NCBI RefSeq assembly: GCF_017353255.1
Contig: NZ_JAFMYU010000007.1
Span: forward strand, 124,001-188,000
Direction: 5' to 3'
Length of the DNA: 64,000 nt
Source: Fibrella aquatilis
GTDB taxonomy: Bacteria > Bacteroidota > Bacteroidia > Cytophagales > Spirosomataceae
Part shown: piece after piece, positions 8,632 to 16,278 of the stretch
How the letters are laid out: each line of letters starts with the position of its first letter
How positions within the stretch are numbered: the first letter of the stretch is position 1
Position numbers and translations under genes: made by a program
Notes under the pieces: model-generated
What the model was told of the DNA's origin: nothing
The model's database searches: none
Seen by the model: the letters and a program-made list of their open reading frames with translations, nothing else

Positions 8632-8724
8632 AAGTCGTCAGTATGGCGAGTCGCAAGGACAACCCGAATTACGTTTGTGCTCAGCTAGAGCGACTTACGA
8701 CTTACGACTATCGACTTACGACTT
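8618..8724. repeat. Degenerate heptad inverted repeat F
   Basis: The right side is a clear run of 7-bp words (GCGACTT, ACGACTT, ACGACTA, TCGACTT, ACGACTT; 8690-8724). The left side (8618-8654) is a decayed mirror of it. It covers the promoter-side end of the TPR lipoprotein gene and the gap before the SRP RNA. Confidence 0.6.
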
Positions 8725-8773
8725 TTATCCCCAAAATTAGCCCCAACCCCTTTACAAATTCGTAACAAAGCCC

Positions 8774-8781
8774 TACTTTTG
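8774..8781 (+). promoter_or_regulatory. -7 box (TACTTTTG) of the SRP RNA gene
   Basis: An exact TAnnTTTG match. Transcription would start a few bases downstream, at the start of the RNA near 8786. Confidence 0.7.
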
Positions 8782-8785
8782 CATC

Positions 8786-8876
8786 GGCAAATCGGTGCTA
8801 CCAGCTCCTGCTGAATCCCCCAGGTCCTGACGGAAGCAAGGGTAGGTGGTCGTAGCGGTGAGACATTCGGTTTGCC
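8786..8876 (+). ncRNA. ffs: Signal recognition particle RNA, small bacterial type
   Basis: The conserved apical domain is recognisable by CAGGTCCTGACGGAAGCA around 8821-8838, which holds the Ffh-binding loop and GGAA tetraloop. The ends GGCAAA (8786-8791) and TTTGCC (8871-8876) pair to close a hairpin of about 90 nt. A TAnnTTTG promoter box lies just upstream and a long T-run just downstream. It partners Ffh in targeting nascent membrane proteins. Confidence 0.88.
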
Positions 8877-8899
8877 ATTTTTTTTGCCATTTAAATTGA

Positions 8900-8991
8900 G
8901 TTTAAAGTTTAAAGTCTAAGGTTTAAAGTTGGCTGACGCAAGCGTACTGGAGCGTCAGCCAACTTTAAACCTTAGACTTTAAACTTTAAAC
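8900..8991. repeat. Heptad inverted repeat G, 40-bp perfect arms
   Basis: Arms 8900-8939 and 8952-8991 match exactly, with a 12-nt loop. The outer part is GTTTAAA-type heptads and the inner part is GTTGGCTGACGC. It ends 13 bp before galK, so it would sit in the galK leader. Confidence 0.95.
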
Positions 8992-9004
8992 CCTTTTCCT
9001 GCCT

Positions 9005-10159
9005 ATGCAAATTCAGGATACGCTGTCCGCCACCTTCGCGGCTACGTTTGGCGAAACGCCGGTGCTTATTAAGTCGCCGGGCCGGGTAAACCTCATCGGC
9101 GAACATACCGACTATAATATGGGTTTCGTGCTGCCCGCCGCCATTGATAAAGCCATCTATCTGGCTGTTGGCCCTCGCACCGACCGGCAGCTCCATTTTA
9201 TTGCCGCCGACCTTAACAGTACTTACAAAGGCTCACTCGACAGCCTCACGCACGCGGCCAAAGGCTGGGCCAACTACCTGCTCGGCGTAGTCGATGAAGT
9301 AAACAAACTTACTCCCCTTGCCACCGGCCTGAACGTCGTCTTTGGCGGGACTATCCCTATCGGGGCGGGCCTTTCGTCGTCGGCGGCGCTGGAAAACGGC
9401 GTGGTCTTCGCCCTGAACCACCTCTACAACCTTGGTATGGAGCGCGTGTCGATGGTGAAGCTGTCGCAACGGGCCGAAAATAATTTTGTGGGGGCTAAAG
9501 TGGGTATCATGGACATGTTTGCTTCCATGATGGGCCGGAAGGGCAGCGTAATTCAGCTCGATTGCCGGTCGCTGGAGTACGCCTATGCCCCTCTTCAACT
9601 GGATGGTTTCCGCATTGTGCTCTGCGATTCGCGGGTAAAACATTCGCTCGTGACTTCGGAATACAATACGCGCCGGGCCGAATGTGAAGCAGGCGTGGCC
9701 ATGCTTCAGGCCGTCTATGGCGACAGCATTCAGAGCCTCCGCGACGTGACTATCGACATGCTGAATCAGCACGTGCGCGATCAGGAACCTCTTTTGTACC
9801 GCCGCTGTGCTTATGTGGTGCTTGAAAACGGTCGCCTGCTCGATGGCGTGGCCGACCTGCAACGCGGCGACGTGGCGGCCTTTGGGCAGCGCATGTACGG
9901 TTCGCACGAGGGGCTGAGCAAGTGGTATGAAGTAAGCTGCCCCGAACTGGATATTCTGGAGACCATTGCCCGTAATCACCCCGGTGTGCTGGGTGCCCGC
10001 ATGATGGGCGGGGGCTTCGGCGGTTGCACCATCAACCTCGTGCGCGAAGAAGCCCTGGCCGATTTTGAGAAAACTATCCGCGAACAGTATAAAGCCCAAA
10101 CCGGCAAAGACACGTCAATCTATAGTTGCGTGATCGAAGACGGCACACACATACTGTAA
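9005..10159 (+). CDS. galK: Galactokinase
   Basis: A 384-residue GHMP kinase of the usual length that phosphorylates galactose at C1, the first step of the Leloir pathway. Visible signatures: the galactokinase motif GRVNLIGEHTDYNMGFVLP near residues 26-45, the ATP-binding loop GLSSSAALE near 121, and the C-terminal MGGGFGGC motif. No galT or galE lies nearby; the next gene is a transaldolase-family enzyme, so this is a loose carbohydrate cluster. The leader contains inverted repeat G. Confidence 0.97.
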   Translation: MQIQDTLSATFAATFGETPVLIKSPGRVNLIGEHTDYNMGFVLPAAIDKAIYLAVGPRTDRQLHFIAADLNSTYKGSLDSLTHAAKGWANYLLGVVDEVNKLTPLATGLNVVFGGTIPIGAGLSSSAALENGVVFALNHLYNLGMERVSMVKLSQRAENNFVGAKVGIMDMFASMMGRKGSVIQLDCRSLEYAYAPLQLDGFRIVLCDSRVKHSLVTSEYNTRRAECEAGVAMLQAVYGDSIQSLRDVTIDMLNQHVRDQEPLLYRRCAYVVLENGRLLDGVADLQRGDVAAFGQRMYGSHEGLSKWYEVSCPELDILETIARNHPGVLGARMMGGGFGGCTINLVREEALADFEKTIREQYKAQTGKDTSIYSCVIEDGTHIL

Positions 10160-10206
10160 ACTGATTTACTTTTACCAGTTCACAACCGCACACACGATTC
10201 CAGCAT

Positions 10207-10866
10207 ATGAAGTTCTTTATTGATACGGCCAACCTCGCCGACATTCGGGAGGCACAGGACATGGGTATTCTCGACGGGGTGACCACCAACCCCTCGCTGA
10301 TGGCCAAAGAAGGCATTACGGGCAAAGACAACGTGATGCGCCACTACAAACAAATCTGCGACATCGTAGAGGGCGACGTGAGCGCCGAGGTCATCGGCAC
10401 TACCTTCGACGAGATGGTACGCGAGGGCGAAGAACTGGCCGAACTCGATGACAACATCGTGGTAAAAATTCCGATGACGCGCGACGGGGTGAAAGCCCTG
10501 AAATACTTCTCGGAGAAAGGCATCCGTACCAACTGCACGCTCATCTTCTCGGCTGGTCAGGCCCTGCTGGCGGCCAAAGCGGGTGCGTCGTACGTGTCGC
10601 CGTTTGTAGGTCGGCTGGATGATATCTCAACCGATGGCATTGAGTTGATCGAGCAGATCGTGACCATCTACCGCAACTACGGCTACACCACCGAAGTGCT
10701 GGCCGCGTCGATCCGGCACCCGATGCACGTAGTGCAATGCGCAGAAATTGGTGCCGACGTAATGACCGGCCCCCTCAGCGTCATGCTGGCCCTGCTCAAC
10801 CACCCCCTCACCGATATCGGCCTCGCCAAATTCCTCGCCGACCACAAGAAAGCGAGCAACGGATAA
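10207..10866 (+). CDS. Transaldolase / fructose-6-phosphate aldolase-like
   Basis: A 219-residue enzyme of the short transaldolase class (TalC/Fsa/MipB). It starts [10 protein letters not shown], carries [12 protein letters not shown] and the Schiff-base lysine in VVKIPMT, and ends with the [14 protein letters not shown] segment. The family transfers a dihydroxyacetone unit in the pentose phosphate pathway, or cleaves fructose 6-phosphate. Sequence alone does not separate these activities here. It is co-oriented with galK (47 bp) and with the FtsE-like gene, separated from the latter by inverted repeat H. Confidence 0.93.
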   Translation: MKFFIDTANLADIREAQDMGILDGVTTNPSLMAKEGITGKDNVMRHYKQICDIVEGDVSAEVIGTTFDEMVREGEELAELDDNIVVKIPMTRDGVKALKYFSEKGIRTNCTLIFSAGQALLAAKAGASYVSPFVGRLDDISTDGIELIEQIVTIYRNYGYTTEVLAASIRHPMHVVQCAEIGADVMTGPLSVMLALLNHPLTDIGLAKFLADHKKASNG

Positions 10867-10871
10867 AAAAT

Positions 10872-10964
10872 AGTGGTAAGCGGTGAACGGTAAGTGGTGA
10901 GTTTGCTGACGCGTGTTATTCTTGCGAAAGCAAACTCACCACTTATCGTTTACCGTTTACCACT
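10872..10964. repeat. Heptad inverted repeat H
   Basis: Arms 10872-10907 and 10929-10964 agree at 33 of 36 positions. All three differences are G on the left against A in the mirrored right arm, so G-U pairs keep the plus-strand RNA stem intact. The words are AGTGGTA-type heptads leading to AGTTTGCT. Confidence 0.9.
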
Positions 10965-10972
10965 GACTAATT

Positions 10973-11653
10973 ATGTTCAACTCCGACCCCGTTCTTTCGC
11001 TGCAACAGGCTGATATCTATCAGGATACCAAGCTGGTGCTGGGCGATGTATCATTTGATATCCACAAAGGCGAATTTGTGTACCTGATTGGGCGAACGGG
11101 CAGTGGCAAGTCGTCGTTGCTGAAAACGTTGTATGCCGATCTGTGGCTGCAACAGGGCAAAGGCATGGTGGCGGGGTTTGCCCTTGAAAACCTGAAGCCC
11201 AAAGACGTGCCTTACCTGCGTCGTAAAATCGGGATCGTGTTTCAGGACTTTCAGCTTTTCTCAGACCGGAACGTGGAGGAGAACCTGAAGTTTGTGCTGA
11301 AAGCCACCGGCTGGACCGACAAGGGAAAGATGACCAACCGCATCTCGGAAGTGCTGATGCAGGTGGGGCTGGGCACGGCTCATAAACGGATGCCTCATCA
11401 GCTATCGGGTGGTGAGCAGCAGCGGATTGTGATTGCCCGCGCTATGCTCAACGAACCCCTCATTCTGGTGGCCGACGAACCCACCGGCAACCTCGACCCT
11501 GGTGTGTCGGACCAGATTATGAGCGTGTTCAAGCAGATTAACAACGCCGGCACCGCTATTCTGATGGCCACACACAACTACGATCTGCTACACAAATTTC
11601 CGGGCCGTACCCTCCGCTGTATGGACGGGCAGGTGGTAGAGCTAAACGGGTAA
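10973..11653 (+). CDS. ftsE: FtsE-like ABC transporter ATP-binding protein
   Basis: A 226-residue cytoplasmic ABC ATPase. Walker A is GRTGSGKSS (near residue 40), the Q-loop is IGIVFQDFQL, the signature is LSGGEQQR, Walker B is LILVADEPTGNLDP and the H-loop is ATHNYDLL. Length and sequence fit the FtsE/LolD/MacB class, and FtsE is the usual annotation in this lineage. FtsE works with the membrane protein FtsX at the division site to activate wall hydrolases. No ftsX is adjacent, which is common when the two are split. Confidence 0.8.
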   Translation: MFNSDPVLSLQQADIYQDTKLVLGDVSFDIHKGEFVYLIGRTGSGKSSLLKTLYADLWLQQGKGMVAGFALENLKPKDVPYLRRKIGIVFQDFQLFSDRNVEENLKFVLKATGWTDKGKMTNRISEVLMQVGLGTAHKRMPHQLSGGEQQRIVIARAMLNEPLILVADEPTGNLDPGVSDQIMSVFKQINNAGTAILMATHNYDLLHKFPGRTLRCMDGQVVELNG

Positions 11654-11655
11654 GC

Positions 11656-12786
11656 TTATACCAGAGCGGTTTGCCACTTGCCTTTCGTGAAGTCGGGTAT
11701 AGCTATCGGCTGACCTCCATTTGCCAGACTCTCCATAGCCAGATAAGGCACGCAGGACCACACCGCCGCGTCGTATACGTCGATGGCTGGGGTGGCTTTG
11801 GATTGGACTCCCCGAACGAAGTCATGCACCAGTAGGGCGTTTGCACTGGCCTGCGCATCGGCGCTTGTTTCATGGGCACCCATCCACTGCTTTTGGGTTC
11901 CCTGTACTCGGAATCCCGGCGCGTAAGGGCGGGTAGCTTCGCCCTCGTGAATAAGCTCGACGGTGGCTCCGCTGGCACACAAGATGGTGGTGGTGATAAC
12001 CTCGCCCAGCGTGTATGTAGTGCCAGACAGGCTAGATACCCCCTTTTCAGCGGCTACCCGGACCAATCCCCGGCTTTTGTTGATGGTACTGCTGAGGGAT
12101 ACAAACTGGTTTCCCCGATTGATAGACAGCCACTGCGCCACCGGCCCAAGCCCATGCGTAGGGTAGGGGGTGGACCCGCTTCGGCCCTGTTGATAGCCAC
12201 TCCGGGCGTGAGTGATTTCGCCAAACGCGCCCTGCCGAATTTGGGTGAGCACAGCCATATTTTCGGGGAGGTAACAGGTGCTTTCCAGCAATATAAGAGG
12301 TGTCTGCGTCCGCTCATGGGCGTGAACCAGTGCCCACGATTGGCCAACGCTGATGGGGGCAACTACGGCCATACCCACGTACTTGCCTGCCTGCATAGCC
12401 TGGATGGCCAGTGGTACCTGCTGGTTGGCAGCAGCAGCTAGTAGTACCCCGTCGATGTTCGTTTGCTGAAAAAGTTGTTCTACAGCCGATTCATCACTCG
12501 AACAGATAGCCGGGTGGGGTTTACCTAGTGCATCGAATAAGCTTAGCGCCTGACGGATAGCCTCAGGGTCAGAATCGCAGATAGCCGAAATATACACATC
12601 GGAGCGGCTTACAACTTGCCTGAGGTAATACTGCCCCTGATTTCCGGCACCTACGATTGCTAGCCTGACAGGACCAGTTGTTGCTGCCTTTGCTGACTCT
12701 GTGAGCCAGGTGCTTATGGAAGGAGCCAAGGCAGTGGCCAATGTGGCCGTGCGCAGAAAGGTGCGTCGGGTAGCGCGTTGTTGCAT
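11656..12786 (-). CDS. Tat-exported GH109-like Gfo/Idh/MocA protein
   Basis: A 376-residue protein with a twin-arginine leader (TRRTFLRTATLATAL) and an NAD-binding Rossmann start VRLAIVGAGNQG. The usual EKP catalytic motif of Gfo/Idh dehydrogenases is replaced by VAP. The stretches ESTCYLPENMAVLTQIRQG and YPTHGLGPVAQWLSINRG closely follow GH109, glycosidases such as α-N-acetylgalactosaminidase that use NAD in a transient redox mechanism. I therefore favour a periplasmic glycosidase over a plain dehydrogenase. Start ATG 12786 gives a clean Tat signal. It ends 2 bp from the convergent ftsE stop. Confidence 0.75.
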   Translation of the reverse strand: MQQRATRRTFLRTATLATALAPSISTWLTESAKAATTGPVRLAIVGAGNQGQYYLRQVVSRSDVYISAICDSDPEAIRQALSLFDALGKPHPAICSSDESAVEQLFQQTNIDGVLLAAAANQQVPLAIQAMQAGKYVGMAVVAPISVGQSWALVHAHERTQTPLILLESTCYLPENMAVLTQIRQGAFGEITHARSGYQQGRSGSTPYPTHGLGPVAQWLSINRGNQFVSLSSTINKSRGLVRVAAEKGVSSLSGTTYTLGEVITTTILCASGATVELIHEGEATRPYAPGFRVQGTQKQWMGAHETSADAQASANALLVHDFVRGVQSKATPAIDVYDAAVWSCVPYLAMESLANGGQPIAIPDFTKGKWQTALV

Positions 12787-13079
12787 ACAGGGGTGCTGGA
12801 TAGAGTGTGGCAAGATAAACAGGCACCAGGTAACCAGCTGCTTAATGAACAAAGTAAGGACCGGTTACGTTAGAAAAGTAAGCCAATGGTACTAATCATC
12901 CTGTTTAACTTTTGATACAAAACGTTGAACAAACTCTTAAACAGGCTGGTTATGTTATTGACTCAAAGCACTCCTCTGCGCACTGGGACAACTCCCAGCC
13001 AGTACCGCGCCCAGGTCTGCCTGTGTTGTACACATACTTTGTAACGACAGGTTGATCAACTGATTTTGATCTAGTACAC

Positions 13080-13514
13080 ATGACGTATACCCCCGGGACA
13101 ACTGTCCCTCGCGTTGCGGTGTTCCGAAAAGAACACTTTAACGCTGCGCACCGACTAAACAACCCCACTTGGTCGGATGAAAAAAATGCGCGTGTCTATG
13201 GCAAGTGCAACAATCCTAACTACCATGGTCACAACTACGACCTGATTGTGCAGGTAAACGGCCCGGTAGATCCTGAAACGGGTTATGTGATCGATATGAA
13301 GTACCTCGGCGACCTGATAAAGGCGCATGTGACGGATCGGTTCGACCACAAAAACCTGAACCTGGACACCGACGAATTTCGTGACCTGAACCCCTCGGCC
13401 GAGAACATCGCCATCGTCATTTACAACATACTACGTGAACAACTTGAGCCCACGCTCGACCTCAAAATCAGACTCTATGAAACCGAACGGAATTTCGTTG
13501 AATACCCTCTCTAA
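13080..13514 (+). CDS. 6-pyruvoyl-tetrahydropterin synthase family (PTPS/QueD-like)
   Basis: A 144-residue T-fold enzyme. Zinc ligands are visible in FNAAHRL and NYHGHNY, the catalytic cysteine region is YGKCNNPNYHGH, and the family motifs DHKNLN, PSAENIA and RLYETERNFVEY follow. It acts on dihydroneopterin triphosphate, giving 6-pyruvoyl-tetrahydropterin (biopterin route) or 6-carboxytetrahydropterin (queuosine route). The next gene, folE, makes that substrate and overlaps its 3' end, so the two are translated together. Confidence 0.9.
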   Translation: MTYTPGTTVPRVAVFRKEHFNAAHRLNNPTWSDEKNARVYGKCNNPNYHGHNYDLIVQVNGPVDPETGYVIDMKYLGDLIKAHVTDRFDHKNLNLDTDEFRDLNPSAENIAIVIYNILREQLEPTLDLKIRLYETERNFVEYPL

Positions 13515-14226
13515 CGGCCACTCATGCAACGGCCATTCCCACAACCACGACGATTTGCTTACCGACGAACTCATTGACGAACAAGGCGATACGCACGGCA
13601 GTGCTAACCTGGAAACACCCCTCCGCGCCGACGCTTTTGATCTGGACGATAACCTTAAGATTGACCTGATTGAAGAACATTTTCGCGAAATAATGACCAT
13701 TCTGGGCCTCGACCTTTCCGACGACAGCCTGAAAGGTACACCCCGCCGGGTGGCTAAAATGTACGTCAACGAGACGTTCAAGGGCCTCAACCCTGCCAAC
13801 AAACCCAGCACCACGCTTTTCGACAATAAGTACCAGTACAACCAGATGCTGGTGGAGCGCGACATCACGGTGCAGTCGTATTGTGAACACCACTTTGTAC
13901 CCATCATTGGTCGGGCGCATGTAGCCTATATCAGCAGCGGCAAGGTCATTGGGCTGTCGAAATTGAACCGGATTGTACAGCATTTTGCTAAACGGCCACA
14001 AGTACAGGAGCGCCTGACGATGCAAATCGCCGACGAACTAAAGAAGGCGCTACAGACTGAAGACGTGGCCGTGATCATCGACGCCGCGCACTTGTGCGTA
14101 TCGACCCGTGGCGTGAACGATACTGCCTCGTCGACTCTCACGGCTGCCTACAGCGGCAAATTCGAGGACGAGGCCACGAAACAGGAGTTTCTGAAGTACG
14201 TGGGCATGGCTAAGCCAACAATATAA
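13477..14226 (+). CDS. folE: GTP cyclohydrolase I
   Basis: Converts GTP to 7,8-dihydroneopterin triphosphate for folate and pterin synthesis. The catalytic T-fold domain occupies about residues 60-249 of 249. Zinc-binding motifs CEHHFVPIIG and AAHLCVSTRGV and the substrate loop VIGLSKLNRIV are present. The first ~30 residues are an extra segment rich in His (NGHSCNGHSHNHDD) that could bind metal. I chose ATG 13477; a GTG at 13435 in the same frame would add 14 residues. It overlaps the PTPS gene by 38 bp and is followed by inverted repeat I and an SDR gene. Confidence 0.95.
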   Translation: MKPNGISLNTLSNGHSCNGHSHNHDDLLTDELIDEQGDTHGSANLETPLRADAFDLDDNLKIDLIEEHFREIMTILGLDLSDDSLKGTPRRVAKMYVNETFKGLNPANKPSTTLFDNKYQYNQMLVERDITVQSYCEHHFVPIIGRAHVAYISSGKVIGLSKLNRIVQHFAKRPQVQERLTMQIADELKKALQTEDVAVIIDAAHLCVSTRGVNDTASSTLTAAYSGKFEDEATKQEFLKYVGMAKPTI

Positions 14227-14230
14227 GGGA

Positions 14231-14355
14231 GTTCAAAGTTTAACGTCTAAGCGGTCCGCCGCTGCGGGTCCAAAGTTGCTTCGCGTTCGGAAAAGTAAAG
14301 CGCGAAGTAACTTTGGACCCGCAGCGGCGGACCGCTTAGACGTTAAACTTTGAAC
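14231..14355. repeat. Heptad inverted repeat I, 55-bp arms
   Basis: Arms 14231-14285 and 14301-14355 match at 54 of 55 positions; the one difference leaves a G-U pair in the plus-strand RNA. The words are GTTCAAA/GTTTAAC heptads, then GGTCCGCCGCTGCGG and TTGCTTCGCG. It fills the gap between folE and the SDR gene. Confidence 0.95.
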
Positions 14356-14361
14356 AGTTTT

Positions 14362-15069
14362 ATGACCGGCAAGAATATTCTCATCATCGGCGCTAGCTCA
14401 GGCATTGGGTACGCATTGGCGCTAACGTTACAGCAGCAGGGGGCCGTACTCTATACGGCAGGACGGCGGCAACCCGAAGGCATCACCTCCATACACATGC
14501 AGTGGGACGTGACCCAGGCTAACGCCGTGGATGCGCTCAACCAACTTCCCGACACACTGCATGGACTGGTGTACTGTCCCGGCACGATCAACTTGAAGCC
14601 GTTTCAGCGGTTGCAGCCGGAAGACTACGACAATGATCTGAAAATCAATGTGCTGGGTGCCGTATCGGCCATCCACGCTACGCTGGCATTGTTGAAGAAG
14701 TCGAAAGGGGCCAGCATTGTCTTGTTCAGCACGGTTGCGGCCAAACTGGGTATGGGCCTGCACTCATCGGTGTCGGTGGCGAAGTCAGCCGTGGAAGGCT
14801 TGACCAAATCACTGGCGGCGGAATTTGCCCCGTATAACATCCGCGTGAATGCCGTAGCACCGTCCCTGACCGACACACCCCTGGCCGAAAGCAAAGGGCT
14901 GCTGGGCACACCCGAAAAGCGTGAAGCCGCCGACAAACGCCACCCCCTCAACCGCGTCGGTACGCCCGAAGACATCGCCCAAATGGCCGCCTACCTCCTC
15001 GCTGACCAGGCCTCCTGGATCACTGGCCAAATCATCGGCGTTGATGGGGGTATGGGGAGTTTAAAATAG
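14362..15069 (+). CDS. Short-chain dehydrogenase/reductase lacking the catalytic Tyr
   Basis: A 235-residue SDR with an NAD(P)-binding GASSGIGYALA motif near residues 9-19, and the family's closing GQIIGVDGGMGSLK. In the YxxxK active site the Tyr position is Val (VSVAK, bases near 14770-14784), while the Lys and the surrounding fold are intact. Position after PTPS and folE suggests a sepiapterin-reductase-like or other pterin role, but this is inference. The missing Tyr may mean altered chemistry. The ATG at 14362 is preferred to a TTG at 14350 inside the inverted repeat. The stop lies in the arm of inverted repeat J. Confidence 0.85.
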   Translation: MTGKNILIIGASSGIGYALALTLQQQGAVLYTAGRRQPEGITSIHMQWDVTQANAVDALNQLPDTLHGLVYCPGTINLKPFQRLQPEDYDNDLKINVLGAVSAIHATLALLKKSKGASIVLFSTVAAKLGMGLHSSVSVAKSAVEGLTKSLAAEFAPYNIRVNAVAPSLTDTPLAESKGLLGTPEKREAADKRHPLNRVGTPEDIAQMAAYLLADQASWITGQIIGVDGGMGSLK

Positions 15070-15200
15070 TGGTGAGTGCTGAGTGCGGTCCGACGGGTCG
15101 GTAAGTGGTGAGTTTGCTTCCGCCGGAGCAATTACTAGTGCGGAAGCAAACTCATCACTTACCGACCCGTCGGACCGCACTCAGCACTTACCACTATTTT
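15063..15200. repeat. Heptad inverted repeat J, 61-bp arms carrying both stop codons
   Basis: Arms 15063-15123 and 15140-15200 match at 59 of 61 positions, both differences being G-U compatible in the plus-strand RNA. Each arm starts with the last Lys codon and TAG stop of one convergent gene (SDR on plus, dehydratase on minus). AGTGGTG-type heptads, GCGGTCCGAC, and TTTGCTTCCGC follow. Confidence 0.95.
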
Positions 15201-16144
15201 AGATCCACATTTCCTCCCGTCAGAATTATCCCAATAGTTTGTCTTTCAAACTCGTTTCGGTAGCGAAGGACTGCCGCCAAGGGGACGGCGCAGGAGGGTT
15301 CGATGATGATTTTCATGCGTTCCCAAACCAGGCGTTGCGCGGCGCGTATCTCGGCGTCGTTCACCAACTTGATGTCGCTGACGTACTGCCGGATATAGCC
15401 CAGAGTGCGTTGACTGAGGGGAGCCATAAGTCCGTCGGCGATGGTGTTAATGTAGGGGGCGGTTTCTACATGGCCGCTTTTAAAGGATAAAACGGCGTCG
15501 GCAGCACCTTCTGGTTCACCCCCAATAACCCGCGTTTTTGAGCCATCGGCCGTTGTGGACAGGTAGTACGTGGCCAGGGCTGTTCCGCTGATGAGGCCAC
15601 CACCGCCCACGGGGGCCATGATGACGTCGAACGGTTTACCGGTGGGGTTGTCGTCAATGAGTTCAATCGTGGCGGTACTCTGTCCGGCGATCACGCGGTC
15701 ATCGTCGAAGGGGTGGATGAGGGCGGCACCAGTTTGGGCAACGATGTTGGCTACTCCGGCTTCGCGGGCTACAATGGTGGGTTCACACTCAATAACAGTG
15801 GCGCCATAATCCCGTACGGCATCTTTTTTCACCTGCGGGGCTGTGCGGGGCATGACCACGTAGGCCGGAATACACAACTGCTGCGCCGCGTAGGCCACCG
15901 CCTGCCCGTGATTGCCCGACGAATGGGTGGCAAGACCATTTCTACGTTCACTGTCAGCGAGTTGCAAGGCTGCATTCATGCCACCCCGCGCTTTGAACGC
16001 TCCTATCTTCTGAAAATTTTCGCATTTAAACACCAGCGTTGCCCCGGCCATCTGGTCGATAGTGCGGCTGGTGAGGCAGGGTGTCCGGTGAATAAATGGC
16101 CGAATCCGGTTGTGGGCATCGCGCAAGTCTTGCAAACTAAGCAT
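15194..16144 (-). CDS. Threonine/serine dehydratase-like PLP enzyme
   Basis: A 316-residue fold-type II PLP enzyme. The Schiff-base lysine lies in FQKIGAFKARGG, the phosphate-binding glycine loop is PVGGGGLISG, and the SSGNHGQAVAYAAQ motif is intact. There is no C-terminal ACT domain, so it is the short catabolic type (threonine dehydratase or serine racemase class) and probably not feedback-inhibited by isoleucine. The start ATG 16144 (MLSLQDLRDAHNRI) is chosen; the longer frame to 16246 is translated from inverted repeat K. The last codons lie in inverted repeat J. Divergent from zwf. Confidence 0.9.
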   Translation of the reverse strand: MLSLQDLRDAHNRIRPFIHRTPCLTSRTIDQMAGATLVFKCENFQKIGAFKARGGMNAALQLADSERRNGLATHSSGNHGQAVAYAAQQLCIPAYVVMPRTAPQVKKDAVRDYGATVIECEPTIVAREAGVANIVAQTGAALIHPFDDDRVIAGQSTATIELIDDNPTGKPFDVIMAPVGGGGLISGTALATYYLSTTADGSKTRVIGGEPEGAADAVLSFKSGHVETAPYINTIADGLMAPLSQRTLGYIRQYVSDIKLVNDAEIRAAQRLVWERMKIIIEPSCAVPLAAVLRYRNEFERQTIGIILTGGNVDLK

Positions 16145-16154
16145 GTTGGGTTGT

Positions 16155-16270
16155 GGTTGTACTGATTTACGAATTACGATGTACGAATTACGATTTTTGC
16201 TGACGCCAGCGTACTCCTGCGTCAGCAAAAATCGTAATTCGTACATCGTAATTCGTAAACCAGTACAACC
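16155..16270. repeat. Heptad inverted repeat K in a divergent promoter region
   Basis: Arms 16155-16206 and 16219-16270 match at 51 of 52 positions. GATTTAC/GAATTAC heptads lead to GCTGACGC. It occupies nearly all of the 134 bp between the starts of the dehydratase (minus) and zwf (plus), so it cannot be a terminator of either gene and must overlap both promoters or leaders. Confidence 0.95.
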
Positions 16271-16278
16271 TCCTTCTC

